Below, piece after piece: positions 50,831 through 63,835 of a DNA stretch of 64,000 nucleotides. Made by a program: the position numbers and the translations under genes. Position 1 is the stretch's first letter; the number at the start of each line of letters is the position of its first letter. Origin of the DNA: Tubiluchus corallicola (Eukaryota; Priapulida; Priapulimorpha; Priapulimorphida; Tubiluchidae); the NCBI GenBank assembly GCA_030141605.1, contig JAQGDQ010000002.1, forward strand, positions 372,001-436,000, read 5' to 3'. The notes below the pieces were generated by a model. It saw nothing but the letters and a program-made list of their open reading frames with translations, ran no database searches and was not told where the DNA came from.

Positions 50831-52465
50831 TTCTGAATATTTTTCAGAAAAAACTTTGCAATCTAAACCTATCGACAAACGACATGAAATAATACTGTGT
50901 AGCTGCAGCTGAAATGACATTAATTATAAACGCAATGAAAGCAAGAATGATGCTTCATTTTCATCTTGTTTTTAGACAGTGGAAGCGTTTTTACATTTTT
51001 TCCCAGGGAAAGCACCATTCAAATTGCTCTAAAAATCGAAATGGTTATCGCAAAACTACCAAACTATGTCATAATTTTTATCCATTGTAAGTTATATAAA
51101 GTACTTTTCTTTGTAACTTCATATCACACTACTGGTATTGAATTTTCATTTAGAATAGGCAGTGCAAAAAGGAATAAAGAAATCAATCCTGAACATCTAT
51201 GTTATCATGGTGAAACAAAACGTGAACTAAATGGCGTATATGGTGAAACAAAATGTGAATGAAATGGCAAATTTAATTATCACTGATCAAACAGGACAAA
51301 ATCAATCACTGATATTTTATTGACAAATTTGTTTAGCTCTTCTTTCATATAATGCATTCTACTTAGATTTAAACTTGTATGTCTTGCATATGACTGCAGT
51401 TAGGTAGTTTAAATATTGAGTTTATCTATTAATAAGTCACCTCTTGTATCCATTAAACTATTTTACATTCCTTCAACGGTCAGTGTTGACATTTAACTGA
51501 ATTACCACTGTTTATGGTCAACTTTAAATTTTTCTGCATCGCCACCGTAACCACGCAATGAATAGAGAAGATTAAAAATCGCATTAAGTGTATGCTCGAA
51601 GCAGTTGCAAACATTTTGAATTGTTTAATTCATTAATCCATTTATTAATAAAATTGGTTAATAATACTGTGAACTAGCATCAACGTCGTAAAAGTAATGC
51701 GTAAAAGTAAAAGTAAAGTAACTGTACCGTTGGGTTGATTTTTCCAAGCCCACGATTATACAATGTCTTTTCGTCCACAGACTATAAAAGGCGGACAAAG
51801 AGCTATAAAAAGGTGAACAAGCTATGTACATAAAGAAAGAATCCCAGGATTAATGTTGATGCAACATTCGTTTGTTCAGGAATTACCATAAACTTAGTTA
51901 CTCTGATATTTAGGAAAAATTCATGTAGACTGCGTAAATAACTGATCCTAACTATATTTACCATGAAGCCAGCTAATCCAGGGTGAGTAATGATTTTTTT
52001 CCTCAAAACGATTTGATGAAAAATTTGTGTCAATAACAATTGACTACATGTGTCGAATAAAATCTCTCATAAAGTCCTATGGCAAATTATTTTTCTTGCT
52101 GTAATTTTTCCTCGTGTTTGCTTTCCTGCTTCAGGCGCATGTTCGTTTTGGCCAGCGTTGTGACTGCTTTTGAAATTCCATTATCGACTTATTCAGCAGA
52201 GATAGATTATTTGTCTGCCAACAGCTGTCGTCGGCAGCAATTTGCCAAACTTTTCTAAAGTTTAATGAGATGCGGCGCACGCGTGTTATTTTAATAAACT
52301 GCCGGACGAGAATGATTTCCGTAACTGTAACTATCGATTTTTTATTTAGGATGTCATGCTCAGAAAAGATTTGTGCATCATCCGAAATGCATTGTAAGCG
52401 AAATAGGCCTACCACTTTAGGCCCATTTCATATTTATAACGTGTAGCAAAGTTCCTTGTAAAAAA
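50831..52465. other. AT-rich region without recognised gene
   Basis: No coding or RNA feature supported on either strand. Confidence 0.45.
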
Positions 52466-52646
52466 ATCCTTGCGGCATTCCTCGCCAAAATAAAACAAAT
52501 TGCTTTCTATGGTGCATTTGCATGAGGAATTTTCCTCATGATTTTAGTCGTGAGAAATTCTGCCGCAAACTAGAAGGTATGCGTTCTCCTCACAAGAAAA
52601 TTTGCCACTTGCCAGAAATGCAGCATGTTCCTCGCGGAAGTTCCAT
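52466..52646 (+). repeat. Diverged inverted-pair repeat, left copy
   Basis: Begins TCCTTGCGGCATTCCTCG and contains GAAATTCTG, ATGCGTTCTC and GAAATGCAGCATGTTCC in order. All these blocks recur, diverged, in reverse orientation at 54937-55141. It contains a near-palindrome around ATGAGGAATTTTCCTCAT. Confidence 0.6.
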
Positions 52647-54936
52647 TAAAAGTTAACAGGTTAACTAGTTTTTTCTTGTTTATTGAGCAACAGTTAACAT
52701 AATTGTGCCTAAAATTAACATTTGTGGGTCATTTTTATCCATGAGCACTAGCGTCGCGTATCTGGGAGAATCTGTATGCTGATTTTCATTCATCATCATC
52801 ATTTCGTTATGTTAGGCATCTAGTTCTCCATTTTTAAATTCTCGCTAGCTTGCAAATACATAGTGCTAAAGTCATGAAATATGCAAGGTACCTGGGCTAG
52901 GTTCCTTAAAAGTAGTATGGCGAACGGTGACCTCGGTCAAAAGGTCGGGGACATTGGATGTCGGTCTGTTTTTCTATTGCCATTTAACTCATTTTAGGGC
53001 TATTAAGTAAATTCTTTTTTTCATAAGTATTTAGTAAACGTGAGGTAGATTTTTGCCTGGGCTTTTAGAAAGCTGGGGTACTGTGAGTGCGAGATAGGAG
53101 CCAAAATACATAATTCTGAATAACTCTAAAACTGTGGGAAGTAGAGTGATGAAAATACCAGAGAAGAAAGCTGGGTTAGGGGCTCCAGCAATAGTGTGGT
53201 TAGAAAAGCTAGAGTTGATTAAGGACTCGAGATTGGAGCCAAAATGTGAAAATTAGTACATCCACTTTTAATTCTTGTTAACTCGCAAACCCGGAGGGCT
53301 AGATTTTTCTGCACACATAAAATTCGCAAGGTAGACACCTAGAGAAAGGGCAATGAAAGTGATGTGATGAACGGTGACTCTGTCAAGGGATTAGGGACAT
53401 AGGACATCAGGTGTAAACAGCGTTACGCTAGCGGTCTTGTCTTCTTCTAGTGTTTCTGCCGTTACGAAGCCATTTCTGACGTCTGTAAGTACGCTGGTGA
53501 TGATGTTATGGTTCAGTAGGTACTTTCGCCATCTCAGCACTTGTTTCACTTGCATGGCGAACAAGAAGAGCAACCTGGCAGTTTCTCACTTTACAGTTAT
53601 TAGTATTATATTAGGTGTATTATTATTTAAAAATTTGACATCCATGCAAGTTAAGGATAAATTACTTATTTTCAAGTTTTTGATGTTCAAGATTAGCAAT
53701 AAAACTAAATTAAATAAAAGCACCAGACATTAAAACTTGCATTGAGCAAGCCGAACGCAGACTAGACATAGAAGGCAAGTTCCTAATTCAACGTGCATCA
53801 TTTGTACAAGTCGACACAAGTCACACATAAGCATAGAGTAAAATTAAATTAAAACAGCAAAGCTATACGCAAGAACATTTGTATTTTTCGAACGGTTTTT
53901 TTTCAAGTAGTCTTTGCTGCCTTATAAAGCTGGCTAGATTAGAGACATTACGAATTTTTGCTGGAGATTGAATTCCGCAATGTAGTGGTAGTGTATTGGA
54001 AGCTACTTTCAACAGAATTGGTTTTCTGTAGGTACTGGTTGCGATTAGCTGCAGCTCGTGTGTTCACTCGATGAATTTCCTCTAGCCTAACCAGTTTATT
54101 CATTAGAGAGACAGAGCACAATGAGTCACACATTTATAAAGTAGTATTCATAAAGCAAAGTCTTACTTAGCTGACAGAGATAACCATTTTAATCTTGAGT
54201 ATAGGATACAGTAGTGAATAAAATAACACTCTGTTTATAACGGCTTTACATAGAATATTCACAGGCAGTTCGACTGCGTCAAACAACATCGGCATAATCA
54301 AAATGAGAAAGAATAAATAGTCTTGGAGCAATTTTTTGCAAGAGCCTTAAAATTCATTCCTTTTGACCACCCCTGTCAGAAAGATGTAATTGTGTTTTGG
54401 TAAGCGATGTTTTGGTGATAAATACCAGTGAATGTATGAAGGAGTTGTCGTCTCATGGTTAAACTTTTACAGCATGCTTTAAGTCCCTGTATAGTCGCGA
54501 ATAGCAATAGCTTGCTGCAAATTGGAGAATGCTTTAATAATATTACCTGATATGTGTACAAGTACGATCCAACTTAGTCTGTGACCCATTAGGATGACTG
54601 TTTTAAGGTTCTTTGGAAATTATTTGGTGTTTATATTAAGACGCAAGGAAAACGACGCTCGAAATTGCTCTCACAAAATCAGAAAATTTTCAGAAAAAAA
54701 TCAATTTCTTTGTTACAGCCATGCAGTAAGAGGGTTCATTTCACATGGAAACGGTGCGGTTTTTTGTAGGCTGCAATTTTCACAAATGACAATCAATGGG
54801 TTTAACCAATAGAAGGCCTCTAAAAGATAGGTACAAAACTTATAATTTCTTATTGATATACGTTGACTGCTGTTCGCTAAACAATGAAGCAGTAATTAAA
54901 CAGTCAAATTATAATTTTGATGTAAAACCTATAAAA
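52647..54936. other. Region between the inverted copies
   Basis: Contains a diverged direct repeat: the run GAACGGTGAC..GTCAA..GGGACAT at about 52920 and again at about 53365. No protein family recognised. Frames of 60-98 codons here lack support. Confidence 0.4.
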
Positions 54937-55141
54937 ATCCTCGCGAAAGTGGAACGTGCTCCATTTCTACCCAGTTGCAAAATTCCTATGTAAGAGAACG
55001 CATCGTTGCTACGCTAGTGCTAGCTGGCTTCAGAATTCCTCACAAGGAAAACTGCGAGAGAAATTCTTCATGAGGCGTCTCATGAGGTGAAATGCGCCTC
55101 AGACAGCAATGTGTTCCATTTTCCTGAGGAATGCCGCAAGT
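54937..55141 (-). repeat. Diverged inverted-pair repeat, right copy
   Basis: The reverse complement starts CTTGCGGCATTCCTC and ends with AGAAATGGAGCACGTTCC, colinear with 52466-52646. Divergence is considerable, suggesting two old insertions of one repeat family, or old arms of one element. Confidence 0.6.
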
Positions 55142-55175
55142 AATTTCTCCTGGAAGAATCTTACCGCGCGTCTTC

Positions 55176-55250
<75 letters not shown>

Positions 55251-55320
55251 CATTATTATCATCATCATCATCATTATTATTATGTTAGTAACATTTATAT
55301 ATATATATATATATATATAC
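55176..55320. repeat. (ATT)n then (TA)n microsatellites
   Basis: About 85 bp of ATT units, a short ATC-rich patch, ATT again, then a TA run at 55296-55319. It begins about 35 bp after the right copy of the inverted-pair repeat. Confidence 0.95.
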
Positions 55321-57384
55321 ATTCAATTAGTAACACGTGCACAATATGTACAAAGAAAAATATACCTCTAGTTGTAGGTTAATCGTTCCACAACGTTCGG
55401 AAGACATTAATTTTATAATATTCAAGCCCTAGTTCACACAATTTATACATTCTTGACAGAAAAAACACTTTAACTTCGTAATAAAATTCGCATAGTTCAT
55501 ATTTCTGCACCAATATAAATCTACATTCTCTTTACTTCAATTACTCAACGGAAAAATATGACGCTCGATTTCTGACTAAAAGAATTTATGTGAAGTAGGC
55601 TTTAGCAAATGTGCTTTTAACACCATCTTATAAGTTTTGCACGGACATAGAAGGGAAAAGCCATTCAGCCATAGCTAAAGAGCAGTTTTTGACAATGAAA
55701 GGTCAAATTTGGCACTAGCGGGATCTCCGAAGTTGTAAAATCTAGCGTGGAATAAACAGTTCGCGATTTTTGTGGCGTTCTTGCTCTTCTTGTCAGGGAA
55801 CGTCCAAGACGTTCATGTTAATGGTTTTCTTGTAAGCTGCGTAGACAAAACACTGAAAAATCTGCCGAGGTTTTAGAAAAGCTCCGTTACAATACCAGTT
55901 CCCGTTTTCTCAAACTAAGTGGTATACAAGTTTTGAGATTAAAGGGGTAAAACATGACAAAATGAGTTGTTTCGCTTCCTATTATGACCGACGGTGCCGG
56001 CGGTGCCGAATCGAAAAATAAATCATCAGTGATTAGACATTAAATCGAAAGATTTGATTTGATAATCATCAAGAGTAGTAAAGTCGTTGGGCGTGGAAAT
56101 CATAGAATTATAAATTAATTTATATAAATATTTATATAATGCCGTATACTAGCAAATTTGTTAAATTGTATGATAGGGAAGTGGTGACCTATTCATCTAA
56201 GGACCAAGCTCGGAATTTTCCACAACTTTCATCAGCTCAACACTATGCCATTTCCTAAATCTCGTGCTCTTGGCTGAATGTCAACTACTCGATTACTATG
56301 AGCTGCAATTTAATTTACTTTAGCGAGAAATCGATTAGCTTGATCATGCATTTCCTATCTGATAGCACAGCTATATATATGTATTGAACTCGCCTTAAGT
56401 CTAACGTTGTGATATTTTAAAGGAAATGCCAAGCCTTCTGGGAAGTTAGGTTTATTCACTGTTTGTGAAAAAATGTTAGAAGGATTTAATAATAAAAGTG
56501 TGATAAGCCTCTCCTATAATTGGTAAAATCAGTTTAAACTCGCGATCATTTTACACTGTGGCGCTTCCATTTTGAGCATCCATTCACTCACCAGTAAGTG
56601 CATTGTCAATTTGCGTCAAAAGTATAATCAATTTTTACAAAAAATTAGATACTAGCTAATTTTATGACATTTTGCATAAACATTAGGTAAGTTGCTGAAG
56701 TTTGAATTACTTTAACCAGTGCGTGGAAACCACGATTTTCTTATACAAAGGCTGGACGGACAAATGCATTAAATACATTAGTGACCGTCGCCAAGCCCAA
56801 TGCCAAGCTGTTCAAAAGTGAATGTTTTACTCGTTCTTAGAGATCTTCATGTGTTTATCATTCAAATTTGCACAGATTAGGTTGCAATAAAGCAAACGTA
56901 ATTTTAATTTTAGAAACCTTTGATTTTTTATGGGCGAGAAATAGTTTTCTTGCTCATAAAACAAGTTCGACTCCGAACTATTGGCCAAGGGACTCGTAGA
57001 ATTCAAGATCGTGGACTTGAAATGATGTCAATAACGTAAATTCAAAATGTTGGATAGAAAATTCGACTCCGTCAGTTAATGCGAAATGCATTCTAGCATA
57101 TTCTTGTGAGGCTTCATGACGATCCATTGCAAATTCGTAAACCCTGTTTTTCTTTAAAGTCAACCCCAGTAGCAACAACAACAACGAAATCCAGGTGAGT
57201 AGCAATTTTGGTCGCCTCAACCAAATGGGATGCAAACAGGCTGTTTTCGATAGGTTTAGATCGTGTTTAACTTGAGAAACCACTCTTTCCGTCTGCAATG
57301 ATCTCATATTTCGATTATGTTGATAAAATGCTGGAAGAACATATCTGGCATGGTTACAAGTATGTCAGAACAAATCTGTCAGAA
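55321..57384. other. AT-rich region without recognised gene
   Basis: The 109-codon minus-strand frame at 56978-57307 contains a Leu-rich hydrophobic run but no family signature or start/splice context. Nothing else supported. Confidence 0.4.
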
Positions 57385-57389
57385 TTGTG

Positions 57390-57729
57390 TTTTACCGAAG
57401 AGCGCGTGACATATGCTGAAATCCTTAAATTGGATGCCTTTTACTATTAGGTATAAGTTCATTCTTAATAATTCTGAAATTATTTCTACACTTATGTATA
57501 AAATTATCTTCAGCGAATTTGACACTTATTCTGATATTTTGTCAATTGGTCATAATTACAATACTAGATCAAGACAGAGAGGGGACTATAAGTTGCCGTT
57601 AGTTAAAACTAATGTTGGCCTGTTATGCTTGTTTGACTGGGGACTGTGATGTTGAATGAACTACGAAATTGTGTAATTATCAACACGTTTAAAAAACAAG
57701 TTAAAAATACTTTCAAAACAGTACGTTAA
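57390..57729 (+). mobile_element. LINE 3' end remnant
   Basis: Translated blocks match the end of LINE ORF2: YRRAR/DML then LKSLNWMPFTIRYKF, LMYKIIF, HNYNTRSRQRG and LPLVKTNVG. In another frame follow LNELRNCVIINTFKKQVK and a stop. At least two frameshifts separate the blocks, so the copy is dead. Only the region after the RT domain remains. Confidence 0.7.
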
Positions 57730-60308
57730 ATAATCCAGCTTAATAAACAATATGTATGCTTTCTGTAAAACTGTAAATTCTTTTATAGCGCTCAAGCTAG
57801 AAAATTTTGCAACCTTTTTTGATTACGGTATAAAGGATTTAATGTCCAATTATATTTTACACTTTGTAAACGAGTACTATAGACATATAAATTATATATG
57901 GTCAGTCAGGTTTATCCTCTCTAAAGCTAATAATAATAACAATATAAGGTTCCTTAGTTTCGGCTCTATATCATGACAAAATCAATCTGTAAAATGACAT
58001 TGAATAGCCTGATTATATCTATTTTATTGTAGTTAAGTGACGATTAAATTGCTGTTTCTGTTGCTTTGGAAAATGCATCACCAATTTTGTGTGGTGCTGG
58101 ATATATTAAAGGTAAACCCCTCAAATGTTAATTAACCAGAAAATCTATAAAAAATCCTCGACTTACAGTACTTTTATAGTATGTTTGGTTGCGTGTGGAA
58201 GATGTTGTTAGGTTTGAAATTCAAGTTTATAGTTAAAAAATAATGCTCAGTCTCCCAGACTAACAAAAAGCGTTTTAATTTAATAGACTAACAAAAATCC
58301 ATGATATATCGTATTTAGTGTTTTCTTCTGATATTATTGTCATGAACGTTAATGATGATAAAAATTAGGCGTATTACTAACACAGAATGCCTTGCACGGT
58401 TGTCAATTCTAATGTTGCTGCGAGAAATCATCAAACTGTCTTGTTGCCAGAAAGTCTCATGCTGTTATAAAATAACAAGCAGGAGGGCGAATACAAAACG
58501 CTAAAGAAGCGTTACATTTTCAAAGCATAACCTAAGGTTTTATAAGTGTGGTAACATGATTCCCATAGCCATTCTTGTAAATTTTAGTTTTCATAAGGAT
58601 TCTCATCCATTTCCGTTTTCCCTTTCTTCCAGTTTCCTGGAAAAAGAAAAAAAAGCGACGCCTTCCTGGGAGTAAACTAGCCAATTAAGGCTCAGCTGCT
58701 GAAAAGAATTCGATTTACTACACAAAGCCAAGCACACTTTGTGGTTCTGCAAAAGTTTTCTGTCGGACAAAAGAATATTCGACCTAAATTTCGTTTTCGC
58801 AGCTAAATCGCCATTGATCGGCTTCGTAATTAATCTTTTATCTAAATCCCGCTGCAAGTTTCAAACAGGAAGCCACTTCGCGACATCCTAATTAGGCTTC
58901 AGCGACGATTTAAGTTGTCACTGCAGCTCGTATAATAAGCTATCCATTGTTTTTACGCTACCTTGAATACGCTGTAGCCGTGTCGCATATATGAGTAACC
59001 GTGGGAGTGTAAATAGGACAGAGTAGCCTGATTATAAAAGTTTGAAACTTTCACTTGGAAAGTATGGTTACGGTTACCATGATTCTTTGTAGCGAAAATA
59101 CACTGCAAAGTGCATTAAGATGACAGAATGCCAAAGCTTTCTGAGCATAACTGAACGAACGAACGAACAAACAAACGAAATGTTTTTTACCTTTGTTAAT
59201 GATAATTTTAAGGTGTACAGGCCTGAGTTTAGGCTTACGGTGCAATGAAACTTTAGCCACTACTATATGAGCTTTTCGTAATTCAGAATATTAGATTTTT
59301 CGTAATTTTCAAGTTTGTCCTCACACTGCATAAATAAAATTTTATCGGAATTTCAAATATATTTTTGAAATATATTTCGTAAATAACTTGTTACGATTGC
59401 TTTTGCTCGATGCGTCCGCTGTCTGCAGATGTGTAGCATTACTATATTGGAGATGTATTTGAGATATGGCTGTGAAAAAGTATTTTTTTCGTGATTGATT
59501 TTGTCCGCAAACAACGTCACTGTATCGATTTCATATAACGCGAGACAAACTAATTGTAAATAGAGGGCGTAGAGGTCACCTCTAATGCCACAATGACAAC
59601 CCTTGGATTTCAATAGCGAGATTCTAAGACGCTGAAATGGCTTCAGGCAGCGCGCGTTATGTGGCCATCATCGCCTGGGAGGTGAAAGAGTTAAAAGGAT
59701 TTCAAGAGACCGAGTGGCTTATAAACCGCTAATGGAAAAGCGGCAAGGAAACAGAGACTTCGCATAAAATGGTCGATAGGCTATGTAATACCTCTTCAAA
59801 CATGTAATGCATTTTTGCTGCTTCCAGTCAAATACGATGCTCGCTATGTTGTTAAACGATTTTCGAAAATTACATTCATTTAAAACAAAGAAATATGTCA
59901 AAACGAACATTTTAGCTACCGAACTTAGCAATTTAATTAATTAATTAGCAATTTAAACAAAATTTTGTTGTAAGGGAATCGTAATTTAATGGTGAACAAA
60001 ACATCAACGATAATATTTGATTCCACTTCCTTATTATCATTATATGTTTCAAACTAACTTGGCGCCTACCATCAGTCATAATACCTCATGGGAACCTATA
60101 AACTAAAAACCAAATGATCCAAATCTGCAGTAGACTTATCACGGTTATCCAAACGACGAACACAACCATGTAAAATTAAGATTTAGTGTTAAACACGCAA
60201 CATGGGTTTTCGATGTTTTGGATTTTGACGTTGCATCGCAGTCTTTGTCTTTTGTGTATACCTATGGTAAGCGTACATTGTATTTATAGTTGGTTTTGCT
60301 TGGCAATT
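57730..60308. other. AT-rich region without recognised gene
   Basis: No convincing exon on either strand. An ACGA/ACAA tetramer run lies near 59155-59177. Confidence 0.4.
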
Positions 60309-60813
60309 GTGCTTGTTGGTAATCAGCCACTTCGCTAGTTATCTTTTCGCCAGCCTATCTTTTCGCCAGTGCATCTTTTCGGCAGTCTATCTTTTCGCCA
60401 GTCTATCTTTTCGTCAGTGTATCTTTTCGCCAGTCTATCGTGACTAACACTGAAGACTTAACTGACTTAGAAGTCACCATCGACCATTAGGTATCGACAT
60501 GGTTTCTTCTAAACGCTTTGTGAACGGAAGATATGTCACAAGATGCGTGCTTGTTGGTAATCAGCCACTTCGCCAGTTATCTTTTCTCCAGTCTATCTTT
60601 TCGCCAGTACCTTTTCGCAAGTCTGTCTTTTCGCCAGTGCAATCGTGACAAACACTGAAGACTTAACTGGCCTATATGTATATATGTATAGATAGTCACC
60701 ATTGACCATTAGGTATCGACATGGTTTCATTTAAACGCTTGAACTGGAGGTATAAGTCCTATAGAGGCGTGCCATATATCATTGGATTCGCAGAGAAACG
60801 AAGAATCTGATGC
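60309..60813 (+). repeat. Left arm of a long inverted repeat, with 16-bp tandem repeats
   Basis: Two direct copies of a roughly 235-bp unit start GTGCTTGTTGGTAATCAGCC (60309 and 60547). Each contains 16-bp repeats of ATCTTTTCGCCAGTCT, then ACACTGAAGACTTAACTG, then GGTATCGACATGGTTTC. The inner part of the second copy, up to GAATCTGATGC at 60803-60813, is inverted at the right edge of the window (63836-64000). Confidence 0.9.
60341..60436 (+). repeat. Six 16-bp tandem repeats
   Basis: Six consecutive units of ATCTTTTCG(C/G/T)CAG(T/C)(C/G)(T/C) are followed by ATCGTGAC. A shorter, more diverged array of the same motif lies at about 60579-60640. Confidence 0.93.
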
Positions 60814-61204
60814 GCCATGTTAAAAATTTTATCCTTTATTTGTTTACCTGAAAATAACCGAAATTAGCAAATTGCATAAACGAGACGTTTTCTTTATTAT
60901 ATGAAGCGAAGGTGTCAAAATACCGTATTTGAGAATCTATATCTCTCGTAAAAGTTTAGTTGAACTGTTTGACGATATAACGCCAACTGTTTTGAAATCG
61001 AGTTTTGCCTGTATGCTCAATGTCACCGTTTTATGCATTACTATATAATATTATTGAAGACAAATAGACGAAATTTTTGGCTGTGGTGTTCGTCCAATAA
61101 TTCCGCTCTAAGATGTTGAGTTGTGCGGACGATCTCATGTCGTAAAACGATGGTCTAGTTGTTATAGTGTTTGCTTGCAGAAAAGAAATCTGCCAGCATA
61201 GTGT

Positions 61205-61385
61205 ATGACATAGATGATAGCTGCTTGTTAACGATGATACTTACTTGTTACTGATGATACCTGTTGCTGATGATATTTATCTGACACTGATGGTACTTAC
61301 CTATTACTGATGATATATACCAGCTGTCGATGATACCTGTTGTTAAGTTACTTACCTGCATTTACCTGACGTTGATGACACTTAC
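61205..61385 (+). repeat. Degenerate minisatellite based on ACTGATGATACTTACCT
   Basis: About eight imperfect units of a 15-25 bp motif (TTACTGATGATAC, TTGCTGATGATAT, CACTGATGGTACTTACCT and so on) within 180 bp. Confidence 0.65.
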
Positions 61386-61985
61386 CCCCCACAGTTTGGT
61401 CGTTATTATCCGAAATTTTGTGCGATATTAGTTTTAGATTTTTAGAAAGATATTTTTAAATTTTTAATGTACGCCCGCATATGCATACAGGTATATTAAA
61501 ATATGTTCAATTTGCTGCTAGCTGAACTAAAATACAAACAAACAAATGAAGAAACAAAATAAGTTGCCTTAAATTTTAATTTAATTAGGTATCAGCAATG
61601 TTTATTAAATTATATTTAGCTTGCGAAAAAAAATGAAACGCTAAAGTAATAAAATTAGCCATACCATTCCCCGGACAAAAGTTTTACAATAGTTTTTCTA
61701 GGTTATTTATTTGTTTTAAACGTTGTTTTATTTGGCTTGAATCAAACAGTTCATTATAACCGATACAGAGATTCTTCCCAATATACAATACAAAAATCAC
61801 GTGCCAGATTTACATTTGAAGTTAACATGGATTAGCAGGCCTATAGTACCATACCATTGAAAACAACAAAACATGACTGCACAATACAGACTACGTCACA
61901 ATATAGTATATGCAGTATGTACAATATGAAAAAAATTAATTGCTGAAAAAATAAAACGTTGTCTCAGAAGATTAATTAAAAACTA

Positions 61986-63310
61986 TCAATTTCGAAAACG
62001 CTTTGGGCAAATAACAAAATTTTGAATACACTGAAATATTAGGCAATTCATTTCATAGCTTAAGCTTGCATTCCCATGAAGAAGAAGATTTGTAATATCG
62101 TTATCTGACAATTCATAAATATTGATATTATCAGAGCCCAATATTTCCTTGATTTTGACAAGCATGTATGTCCTAGCTAGAGTAAAAAGAGGACATTTTA
62201 ATATAAAATTAAAAAAGAAGCCACACCTGCAATCTGGTAAGACACGAGACCCATCAGTATGAACACAGCCACTAGCCAAAATTCAGTTACCTAAATCCAA
62301 CACGCATGCGCGTGTGATAGACTGAAGCTGGACGTTTGCCATATGAGTAATGTTTATGATGTACATTAAAGTTTAGGTACTTTTTAGTTCTTTTTTAAAT
62401 GCCGACGAGACGTCAGCTCACGCAAGTTTGCAAGTAAAGCATTCCAGTAATATATGGATGCCACAAAAATGATTTCTCAAACGTAACCGATCTAACATCA
62501 AAGTTTCTATAATTATTGCCATTTCGTACATAGTACGGCGTAATCTCTTGTACTTTGGGCGGAAGAATAGAACAGAGATACTGGGCTGTTAAGTTGTTGA
62601 TAATTTTGAAGAATAGACAGATGCGACTGTATTTGAAACACAGTGATAACTTGTTTAAGCCACAGTTTAATAATACCTTATCCGGGTCCGATCTGTACAT
62701 AACTCCTGAACAAATTCTGGCTGCAGTGAGATGAACATTTTCTAAAAGACGCTGAGCGTTTTCATGACAACCTGACCATATAACATTACCATATTCAATT
62801 GCAGGTAAAACTGTGTATTTGTACTGGCATTCACAAGTATCTCTAGGTATATAATGAAAAAAAACTACGCAACGTGTTTAATTTAAAGTTGGCTTTCTCA
62901 ACTAGTTTATTAATATGATACTTCCGGATCAGATCTACTGTGAGTTGTATGCCCTAATGCTTATGTGTGGCAACTTGTTTTAGGATATTGTTACTCATGA
63001 ATAAAGATGGGTAAACTGTCGGATTTCTTTTCCGCGTGAACAGCAAAACTTGTGTTTTTGAGGGACTGAATGTGACCAACCAAATTTTGGCCCATTCCTG
63101 GAATTGTACATAGGTCTAAGTTCAGACGATAGGCTGATTCTATAGAATCATCATTATACACATCTATTAAAAAAATATCATCAGCATATAAGCGCATATC
63201 ACAGTGAATATTCTTATTAATATCATTAATATCATGTACACCAAAAACAGCAAGTACTAAAATTGAGCCTTGGGGAACCCCAGCTTTAGAAACCTTGTAT
63301 TTGACGTACT
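61986..63310 (-). mobile_element. LINE (non-LTR) copy, 5'-truncated inside the RT domain
   Basis: On the minus strand, starting near 63310: KAGVPQGSIL (RT motif), then INDI, then an intact YADD (near 63187) in MRLYADDIFL. Further on are VDLIRKYHINKLVEKANF (thumb), AIEYGNVIWSGC, then RICLFFKIINNL and VRNGNNYRNFDVRS. The C-terminal CRCG..LKCPLF zinc-knuckle-like motif ends with LLLHGNASLS..NFVICPKRF. Order and spacing are those of CR1/L2/Jockey-group LINEs. Stops between 62400-62990 and at other points break the frame. No endonuclease domain is present. Confidence 0.8.
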
Positions 63311-63835
63311 ACATCCCAAAATTACTACTTAATGCAAATATGAAAATGTGGATATGATACCACAAAAGTATGAAAATAGTGTAACTAAAAAACATTTTTC
63401 GTGCGCGTGATTTCCAAACGACACGGATCCAGAAAAATGGGCGTAGCGTGGCAGCCCTGTGGCCGTGACGGCTGTGTAGCACACCATTGGATAGAGAATT
63501 AAGCGGATAATTGCCACTGAGCGCCATCGCGGTAGGTGGCGCTTCTCAAAAATACACATATTTTGACGATTTTCGGACCATAATTCAGGCGGGTTAAAGG
63601 CTCGCAATCCGAAATTGTAAGCTAAGGTGGCCCGCTACCCTAGTTACAAGCACGCCAGATTTGGCCAATTAGCACTGTCTAGTTTGTGAATTATTCCAGA
63701 AAGATGCGTATTTCGGAAACTAAACATTGCAGAACCAAAATAACAACAGATCTTGAATTTCAAATTTTCGACCGGACATCCCCTTTATTGTCGTTTTCTG
63801 GCTAAGTGAAACTCGACGCGCGACTTTGACAATTT

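Larger units (their letters stand above)
60814..63835. mobile_element. Interior of the inverted-repeat structure (Foldback-like candidate)
   Basis: About 3.0 kb enclosed by the arms 60309-60813 and 63836-64000. It contains a minisatellite-like patch (61205-61385), a truncated LINE (61986-63310), and a GC-richer segment (63400-63835) with no recognised protein. Inverted arms containing tandem subrepeats are the hallmark of Foldback-type elements. The right arm is cut by the window edge, so the outer boundary and target duplication cannot be seen. Confidence 0.45.

Noticed and set aside
55131-55382. Poly-Tyr frame
   Set aside because: Translation of the (ATT)n and (TA)n microsatellites.
56978-57307. 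109-codon minus-strand frame as an FRS2 PTB exon
   Set aside because: No PTB core motif, and no splice donor at a suitable phase.
60341-60640. CRISPR array
   Set aside because: Units are head-to-tail 16-bp repeats without spacers, in an animal genome.
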